Below, piece after piece: positions 57,101 to 64,000 of a stretch of DNA of 64,000 nt. The position numbers were made by a program, and so were the translations under genes. The notes under the pieces were generated by a model. That model ran no database searches. It saw only the letters and a program-made list of their open reading frames with translations, and was not told the DNA's origin. This DNA comes from Alopecurus myosuroides. Lineage: Eukaryota; Streptophyta; Magnoliopsida; Poales; Poaceae. Positions within the stretch are counted from its first letter, which is position 1; each line of letters begins with the position of its first letter. The stretch covers positions 724,433,931 through 724,497,930 of the forward strand of contig CM054057.1 of NCBI GenBank assembly GCA_028641055.1. Direction: 5' to 3'.

Positions 57101-58477
57101 AGCCACATATTTTTGTGTTGTGTTCATAGGACCAGTAGCATTTTGATTATGTTTTTATGAGTACTTGACGCCTGAAGTTTTCACTTGTGCGGGAATAATA
57201 GCATGAGTAGCATTACCTTGCTTATTTTAGCATCCTATTATTTTCTACTAGTATGGTTATTGCACTAGATGCTAGTTTAGTCTTTTGTTAATTTTTAGCA
57301 AGTATTACCAGAGGCCTTGTGACCTCTTAATGCTTTGTTATGCTAGTGGAACACCCACTGGTGTCATTGCATTTTTGGTGGAAACATTATTTCCCCCACA
57401 CTAGATGTGTTTCTTTTATATAGTTCTCAAACTAATGAGTGCCTAGTATTTTTGCTTGGGTTTTTTAGTGCTAAATGAAAATGTGTATGTTTCTGTTTGT
57501 AAGTCGTTGTAATCATGTGTGGCTTGCTAGGAAAAATCCATTCTTGGAGTGTTGTTTGATTCCTCTAGTAATGCCCCTTTTATTACCACTAGTATGTAGG
57601 AGTTGCCCTGCAAATTGATGCATTGTTTTATTAAATGGGATATTTTTGTTATAGCAATTATAAATGTTTTTCACTCCTGTTTTTATAACATGGACCCTCG
57701 GGTTGTATTTCAATTACTTGATTGAAATGCATTCATTGATTCTTCATGCTTGAGTAATACTAGTTTCCTTAGCAGTTTTTGTATTGAATTATTTTTCCTG
57801 CCAACTTGTGTTTGGTAGATATTTGTGTATCCTTGGGACATGTTTTCATTCCCATTATGATAACATGGTTCCTTTTTTGCATTTTAGTACTTTACTTATT
57901 ATGCATGCTTGCATAGCAAACTTTTAGTAGAAACATGTCAATAGGATTCCTCCTTTTAGTCATTGTTTCTGTTGTTCTCACTATGAGAATTGTGTGTTTT
58001 GTGATGAGTCTATTTCCTTGTTGCACTTGTGTAGGCTCACTGATTTGTAAAAGTAACTTTTGCAAATCATGTGTCTTATTTATTCTTGATGTGAATTTAG
58101 GCTTAGTAGATTAGCTATCTTGTTCTTTTGTGGTGTGGTTGATAGACCCATTGCCATGATTATTATTGTGCATGTTTTATATACTTTTAGTAGTCTCACC
58201 CTTGTGAAACTGAATGTATTTTGGGTTTATTAATATCTTGGTATGAGAGTGGCACACCCACTGAATCCATGATGTTGAGGTTGTGAGATATGTTCCTCCA
58301 ACCTTGAGCTGTTTTGTTAAGTGGCATTTCTGTCAAGTGTGCTTGTTTGATTGTTTGCCTCGATTAATAATTGTGTGATTGGTTATTATTAGTTTCCTTG
58401 CTGTATGTATTGTTACGTGTGGTTGCTTGCCTTGATTGGTTCTGAACGTGTGTCCTTTATTCTTTTTACGACGTTAG

Positions 58478-58558
58478 AAAACGAAGAGGAAGGAAGTGTC
58501 GTGAAGCTCTGTTTCAAGTTCCAGTCACTTCAAAAACCAGGGACACAAGAATTACCAG
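58478..58558 (+). other. Exon-like block 1 inside the solo LTR
   Basis: Preceded by TTCTTTTTACGACGTTAG (acceptor-like). The open frame starts NEEEGSVVKL and leaves one G over. It ends ACCAG followed by GCAAGC, a GC-type donor. Same phase and position as 8311-8388 in the Tekay-type LTR. Confidence 0.4.
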
Positions 58559-59873
58559 GCAAGCCATCCTGATGCTTGCTGATACAATACTTATCATTAT
58601 CTATCATGCATATTTTACCTCTGAAGTTTTACCAAAACTTGATTATCAAAAATATTTTTGATGTGGCTATTACTACTATACTATTATATAGGTTACTATT
58701 ATGCCAGTAGTTAAACTTGGTAATACCAAGCCCATAAGCCACCATATGGTATTTATTACCATCAAATATACTAGTCCCTAAGTGGACACCCTAATATTGT
58801 GATTCTACAAAACAAAGGCTTTACGGAAAAACCCGGAGAAAAGGCGGATCCTTGTTCTCCGGAGGAATGTGGAAGTGGTCATTTTTGAGAAAGTGGTGTT
58901 TTCAAAAATGACACATAACCTAGTCTTTGCCGGACAACCTTTACCGTACTGCCACCCTACCCCAACATGGGCACGGGGCTTAACTTAAAATTTGTCCTTA
59001 TTAGTGTGTGCTATCTCACTTGCTATAAGGGGCGTCGTACCCTCGAACCGAATGTCGTCAAAACTCCCAATGTTGAGACATATAAAGTGTGGGATTAATT
59101 TTCCCTCCGGACGCATCAGTTGGGGCTCCTGGCTGGCGGGGAATAGCTCGGTGCCGGGGATGCGGACACTCGACTGAACGGATAGGCATATTCTAGTTTG
59201 AACATAGTGGATGGTTATGATCAGATACCTGATGTTTACATACTGTTGTTACAGTCCGTGGTTGTTCACGGTAGGTGTACTGGATCTGGTGGATGTGTAC
59301 ACCTCTGCAGAGTACAACTTTTTCGAAGAAGCCGCGTCCTCGGATATGGACAGTTGAATGGCCATGTAGCTAGCATTGTGTCAATGTTTTCAAAAAGGGA
59401 ATTTTTGAAAGGAAGTGTTGAACTTGTGAAGTTCGGAAAGGAAGGAAAACTTATACCGTGGAGGTATCGTCGATGATGAAAAGCCAGATGTTGTTATACA
59501 GAACAAAATATTTTGCAAAGAAAACCTTTTCTACTCTAAGCAAGAATTCTGGAAAGTGATTCCAAGAAGTTTTGCAAAGAGAAAATATTCTTTAACAAAG
59601 CTTTACAAAACCTCTTGTACATGTGATATCTACAAGAGAAATAAAACTATATTATTTTCTTCTGAAGTATCTTCTTCAACGAAGATTTAGATTAACCTGA
59701 CTGCAACTATGGTCTCATCATATATGAACACCATTGATAGTGAACCCTATTTATAGCCTACCTATTCCACCATATAAGCATATTTGCATGTTTGGTAAGT
59801 GACATGATGGATGTCTTGCTGAGTACATTCAAATGTACTCATTATGGTTTCGCCCCTGGTATCTACTTGCCAG

Positions 59874-59941
59874 ACTTTGAGAAGGAGCCTCCGAAGGAGA
59901 TCAATGAAGAGAAGTACGGAGCTGACGGCTTTGCGAACTAG
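59874..59941 (+). other. Exon-like block 2 inside the solo LTR, ending in TAG
   Basis: Preceded by CTACTTGCCAG. With the spare G from 58558 it makes an Asp codon and reads DFEKEPPKEINEEKY and on to a TAG at 59939-59941. Charged and acidic like 9610-9674. Confidence 0.4.
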
Positions 59942-60219
59942 GATCGTCTCCGGGTCAGCAGCCTGTAGGTTAAGGCGTGACTTGGGCTCATCTACGTTGT
60001 GTTTTAATTGTCTTCCGCTGTGTTTGATAACTTGCCTGCCCTATGTGGCAGTTGTGTTAAACTTGATCATGTGATCATTTATGTAATACCTTTATGTATT
60101 CGTGTAATGGATGATGTATTTCTGTGTGCCAACTTTGTATGTTGTTCACGACTGATCTTTCTGGGATCGTGAATGTATGCATACGGAGGGTTTCAGACTG
60201 CCGGTCTGGGGTCCTTACA

Positions 60220-60241
60220 TTATCATCCCTCCATCAAGAAG
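60220..60241 (-). repeat. Remainder of the Tat 5' LTR and right duplications
   Basis: TTATC (60220-60224, solo-LTR duplication), ATCCCTCCATCA (60225-60236, LTR end) and AGAAG (60237-60241, Tat duplication) follow each other without a gap. Confidence 0.92.
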
Positions 60242-60819
60242 GCAACCATCTAGCTACAGCTACGAACCTGTAGTCCAAGGATGAAATACTCACGCATCAC
60301 TCCGCATGCAGGCATGGTGATGTAGAAACCTCCGGTGATGATCTCCTCTCCGGCAGGGTGCCGGAAATAGCTTCAGAACCGCCCTGATCTGGGGTTGACG
60401 GTGACGGCGGTTGCGGAACTTTTTTGGCGATTTTGATCAGGTGCCTAGGGTTTTCCTTCCGGGGGGCTTAAATAGGCGAAAGGGCCCACAACCATAGCTG
60501 GCGCGGCCAAGGGGGGAGGCCACGCCAACCTATGGTGTGGCCCCCCTGTTGCCCCTCTTCGACTCATCTTCGGTCTTCTGGATGCTTCCAGGGAAAATAG
60601 GATTTCCGGGCTTCGAACTTTCCAATTCCGAGAATATTTCCAGAACAACTTTTTTGAAACTAAAAATAGCAGAAAACAGGGAACTGGCTCTGTGGCATCT
60701 TGTTAATAGGTTAGTCCGGAAATCGATAAAAATGACATAAAGAAGGGAGAAAACATGTAGCAATTGGCATAATATCATCATGGAGCATCAGAAATTAGGG
60801 ATACGTTTATGACGTATCA
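60242..60819 (-). repeat. 1.5 kb-type gypsy LTR, right part
   Basis: Continues 39952-40933 after the Tat insertion. In minus orientation it starts TGATACGTC at 60819. The sequence from 60242 matches an uninterrupted relative at 63210-63797, which confirms the junction. Confidence 0.8.
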
Positions 60820-61750
60820 AGAATCCCCAAGCTTAGTTCATACTCGTCCTCGAGTAGGTAAACGATAAAACAATAATTTCTGAGGTGACATGCTACTAAC
60901 ATAAACCTGATCAATCTAATGTAAAAGCATATGCACACTGAGATCATAAAACTTTAAACACAGGCATGATAAATAAAACTTTAATAATAAAGCATAGGAA
61001 TTACTTTGCATCACCAAGAGTAACTAAAATAAAGGATCGTGAATAATAATGCAAAGAAAGGTAGACATTTGTTTCAGGTATAGAGAAAGCATGGCAAAGT
61101 GATATTTCGATATTCCTTGAGAGTGGGGAAAAACATAAATGCCAGGACACTTTCAAAGTTCAAGAGGAAGACTAGAATAAATAATTTAAGAACAAATAAT
61201 ATCACATCATGAAGTAAATATTGATGCTTATGGGACAAATGCACATAGAACTCAGAATGGCAAAAATGCTCTTTCAACTGTGCATAAACTTAGAAGATGG
61301 GGACTCAACATAAAAGTAGAAGAAAGGCCCTTCACAGAGGGAAGCAGGGATCACTCATGTGCTAGAGCTTTTATTTTATTAAACAGAGGTATGAAAAGTT
61401 TGACACTCCTCCCATCCATTTTTCACAAACCATGGCTAACCAAATCCTCAGGTGCCTGCCAACAATCACATACCGTGGAGGAGTGTCTATATTTTGGGAG
61501 ATGTATGCTAATGTCAACGAATGGTAAAAAGAAAATACAATATGTCACAAGTCAAATGGATTCACAACAGCGGCTCCCATGGTGAAGGACGCAGCTGGTG
61601 TAGAAGGTCATCCCTCTTTCTCCTTTTTTTACACAATTAAGACAAAACCCACAATTCATAGAGGAGACACACACGGTGTGCACGCTGTCACCTTCACACC
61701 GCGGAACAAGGTGACTCCAAAGTTCATAATAATAAAACACTTGAGTGGCA
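60820..61750 (-). other. Gypsy internal fragment without coding capacity
   Basis: Next to the LTR is AAGCTTGGGGATTC (minus strand, 60820-60835), a polypurine-like tract, so this is the 3' internal end of the element. AT-rich beyond; no domain seen. The right boundary with the next LTR piece is approximate. Confidence 0.5.
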
Positions 61751-62428
61751 CAAGATGAAGAGTAACATCTACTTATTCAACTAGATTACAAAGCTCACGA
61801 TCACATATAGATCACACCATGGGAGAGAGAGATGAACCACATAGCTACCAGTAGAGCCCTCTGCCTCAGGGGAGAAATACTCCCTCCTTATCATAGGAGA
61901 CAACAACAGCGATGGAGATGGCGGTTGAGTCGATGGAGATGGCTTCCGGGGGCACTTCGCCATCCCGGCAGGGTGCGAGAACAGAGACCTGTCCCCCGAA
62001 ACTTGTCGGCGGCGAAGCTACGGATGTATTTTGTGGAAAAGGTCGATTCTTTTTGGGTTTATGCAGCGGGGAGTATATATAGGTGAAAGGGCGATGCCGA
62101 GGGTGGCCAGGGGGCCCACACCACCAGGTTTCGCAGCCAGGGGGTGGTGGCGCCGCCCTATCGTGTGGCCAACCTGTGGCCCCCCTCCGGGGCTCTTCGG
62201 GACTTCTAAGACTTCTGGCTTTCGAATTGTCCAATTTCGAGAATATTTCCAGAACAACTTTTCTGAAACTAAAAACAGCAGAAAACAGGAACTGGCTCTG
62301 CGGCATCTTGTCGATAGGTTAGTCCCGGGAAATTGATAAAATGACATAAAGTGTAAGGAAAACATGTGGGAAACAACATGAAAACAACATGGAACATCAG
62401 AAATTGAGGATATGGTTATGACGTATTA
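61750..62428 (-). repeat. Related gypsy LTR fragment
   Basis: Shares the blocks GAATATTTCCAGAACAACTT and GCATCTTGT.GATAGGTTAGTC with 60560-60730 and 63600-63700. It ends ACGTATTA where relatives have ACGTATCA. The distal part (61780-61870, CACACCATGGGAGAGAGAGATG) differs from the other two copies, so it is a separate family or subfamily. Confidence 0.6.
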
Positions 62429-62483
62429 GCTATTCATACCTTCCACTTGGGGTCTTCCAATGAACGTGTGTTACACGCCATCA
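62429..62483 (+). repeat. Short inverted piece of a gypsy LTR end
   Basis: CACTTGGGGTCTTCCAATGAACG to ACACGCCATCA reads as an LTR end in plus orientation, opposite to both neighbours. This suggests a rearrangement between nested copies. Confidence 0.4.
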
Positions 62484-63797
62484 TTTGCAGTAAATGAAAG
62501 AGCACAGTGATGGCAGTGAATGAGAGGAAAACAATAATTGCAGTAGGAAAACAGTGGTTGAAGTGGTTGTATTATCAGTGTAAAGAAATGGACCAGGGTC
62601 CACAGTTCACTAGTGGGGTTTCTCCAAAACAGATAGATAACATGCTAGGTAAACAAATTACAGCTGGGAAATTGACAGATATAAAGGCTGCACCGTAGCG
62701 CATATGCATGACATGATGATTACTATGTGATTCATGCGGGCATTATAACATAATTCATAGAACGTTATCCAGTTGCATCTATGACTAATAATCCAGCCTC
62801 GGAGCGTCATCCAATCAAACCTCGAGTATTATGTTGCAAGCAATAGATAATTGCATTAGGCAAAGTATGTAATGTAAACATCGTTGTTTTCTCCCTAATG
62901 GCAACAACACATCCCCCACCCACTATGTTTCTGTCACAAGAGCCTGAGTGAAAGGGAGGCATGAATCCACTATCGAGCATATATACCCCCTCTGGGAGTT
63001 ACAAGCATCAACTTGGCCAAAGAAACTACTAGTAACGGAGAGCATGCAAGATCATAAATAACATAAACATGATAGATTGATAATCATTGGACATAGCATT
63101 CAATATTCATCAGATCCCAGCAAACACAACATGTAGCATTACAATAAGATTATCTTGATCATGTTAGGCAGCTCACAAGATCTAAACATGGGCATAGAGA
63201 GGAGAGAATAACCATCTAGCTGCTACTATGGACCCGTAGTCCAAGGATGAACTACTCACGCATCACTCCGGAGGCAGGCATGGTGATGAAGAGCCCTTCG
63301 GTGATGATTCCCCCTCCCGGTAGAGTGTTGGGGAGAGCTTTAGAACCCTCCCAAACTAGGGTTAACGATGACGGTGGCTATGGAACGTTTTATGGAAAAA
63401 GGCTCGGGTCTTTAGGGTTAACCTGTGGAGGAGATTAAATAGGCGAGAGGGAAATGTCGGTGGGTGGCCAGGGGGGCACACCACATGGTGGCGCAGCCAA
63501 GGGGGCCGCGCTGCCCTATTGTTTGGGGCCCCTTTCCGGGTCTCCTCTGGACTCCGTGTACGTGAAAAACTTCTAAGACCCTAGGATTTTGTTTTGTCCA
63601 ATTCCGAGAATATTTTATGAAACAACTTTTCTGAAAAAAAAAACAACAGAAAATAGGAACTAGCTCTATGGCATCTTGTCAATAGGTTAGTCCCAGGAAA
63701 TCCATAAAAATGACATAAAGTGTATAGGAAACATGTAGCATATGGCATGAAAACAACACGAAACATCCGAAATTATAGTTACGTTTAAGACGTATGA
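62484..63797 (-). repeat. Second copy of the 1.5 kb-type gypsy LTR
   Basis: Aligns over most of its length with 40200-40933 plus 60242-60819. It ends GACGTATGA (relatives: GACGTATCA) at 63797. The distal end is displaced by the inverted piece. Confidence 0.75.
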
Positions 63798-64000
63798 AGC
63801 ATCCCCAAGCTTAGTTCCTACTCGTCCTCGAGTAGGTAAAACGATAAAAACAAATAATTTCTGAGCTGACATGCTACCAACATAAACTTGATCATCTAAA
63901 TTGTAAAAGCATATGCAAGATAAGATCATAGTACTTTAAACACAGGCATGATAGATATAATTCTAACAATGAAACTTCGAAATCACTTTTCATCATGAAA
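63798..64000 (-). other. Internal 3' end of the second gypsy copy, cut by the window
   Basis: AGCATCCCCAAGCTTAGTTC matches 60820-60840, so the same internal end follows. No coding sequence in the part visible. Confidence 0.6.

Larger units (their letters stand above)
54176..60219 (+). repeat. Giant solo LTR (6,044 bp)
   Basis: Begins TGTCACATCCCAATTTTGG and ends GGTCTGGGGTCCTTACA, with perfect TTATC duplications at both sides. There is no second copy and no gag-pol, so it is a solo LTR left by recombination. Ends and layout resemble the Tekay-type LTR at 5536: AT-rich start, GC-rich island (about 55370-56160) with a strong splice donor TAG|GTAAGT at 55917, a long AT-rich stretch and two exon-like blocks near the end. 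The block 58820-59200 contains GAGAAAAGGCGGATCC-type sequence with no gene. Confidence 0.88.
40934..60236 (-). mobile_element. Ty3-gypsy element of Tat/Retand type with an antisense ORF
   Basis: Minus orientation. Both LTRs (40934-41421; 53703-54175 continued at 60225-60236) start TGATGGAGGGATGATAACC and end CCCACGACA. A perfect 5-bp duplication AGAAG flanks the whole. Gag-pol lies at 46982-53703, with an extra archaeal-type RNase H between RT and integrase, as in the Tat clade. Between pol and the 3' LTR a plus-strand multi-exon ORF is present, as described for Grande and RIRE2 relatives. A 6.0 kb solo LTR interrupts the 5' LTR. Several stops and frameshifts make it non-autonomous. Confidence 0.92.

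Noticed and set aside
1..64000. Host genes, CRISPR arrays, rRNA genes, prokaryote-type operons
   Set aside because: Nothing supports any of these; all coding signals with recognisable domains belong to transposable elements.

Overview
This is repeat DNA from a large grass genome. A BARE/Angela-like Ty1-copia LTR, CACTA elements whose ends repeat GTCCCGGTT-type motifs, and LTRs running from TGATACGTC to a CA end all point to the wheat tribe (Triticeae: wheat, Aegilops, barley or rye). That placement comes from family recognition, not a search. I found no single-copy host gene, tRNA, rRNA or CRISPR. Nearly every long reading frame belongs to a transposable element, and most are broken.

Layout. 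(1) 1-10149: the 3' part of a Ty3-gypsy chromovirus of Tekay type (pre-gag ORF, gag, protease, RT, RNase H, integrase, chromodomain) ending in a 4.6 kb 3' LTR. It sits inside an Angela-like copia element whose remaining RT fragment and 3' LTR fill 10150-12939. (2) 12940-34384: a CACTA (En/Spm) transposon region with hairpin-rich tandem repeats, subterminal repeats, a plus-strand accessory ORF and a minus-strand TNP2 transposase. The transposase is split by a hAT transposon (20161-32787, 8-bp target duplication ATGACTCG). The hAT is itself split by a large-LTR, nearly gutless retrotransposon (20805-30362) with two 4.5 kb LTRs and a 0.5 kb core. (3) 34385-39951: MITEs, a second decayed TNP2 pseudogene, an inverted copia LTR piece and a decayed copia element with its 3' LTR. 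(4) 39952-60819: a 1.56 kb gypsy LTR split by a Tat/Retand-type gypsy element (40934-60236, target duplication AGAAG). That element carries minus-strand gag-pol and a plus-strand multi-exon antisense ORF. Its 5' LTR is in turn split by a 6.0 kb solo LTR (54176-60219, target duplication TTATC). (5) 60820-64000: internal and LTR fragments of the same 1.5 kb-LTR gypsy group, rearranged.

Insertion order can be read directly from the target-site duplications: CACTA, then hAT, then the large-LTR element; and copia, then gypsy LTR, then Tat, then giant solo LTR.

The most unusual signal is inside the giant LTRs. The Tekay-type 3' LTR and the 6 kb solo LTR each contain two short exon-like blocks encoding a mostly acidic peptide. 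In both, the blocks are separated by an apparent GC-AG intron and joined in the same phase. The large-LTR element keeps the GC donor but has lost the frame.
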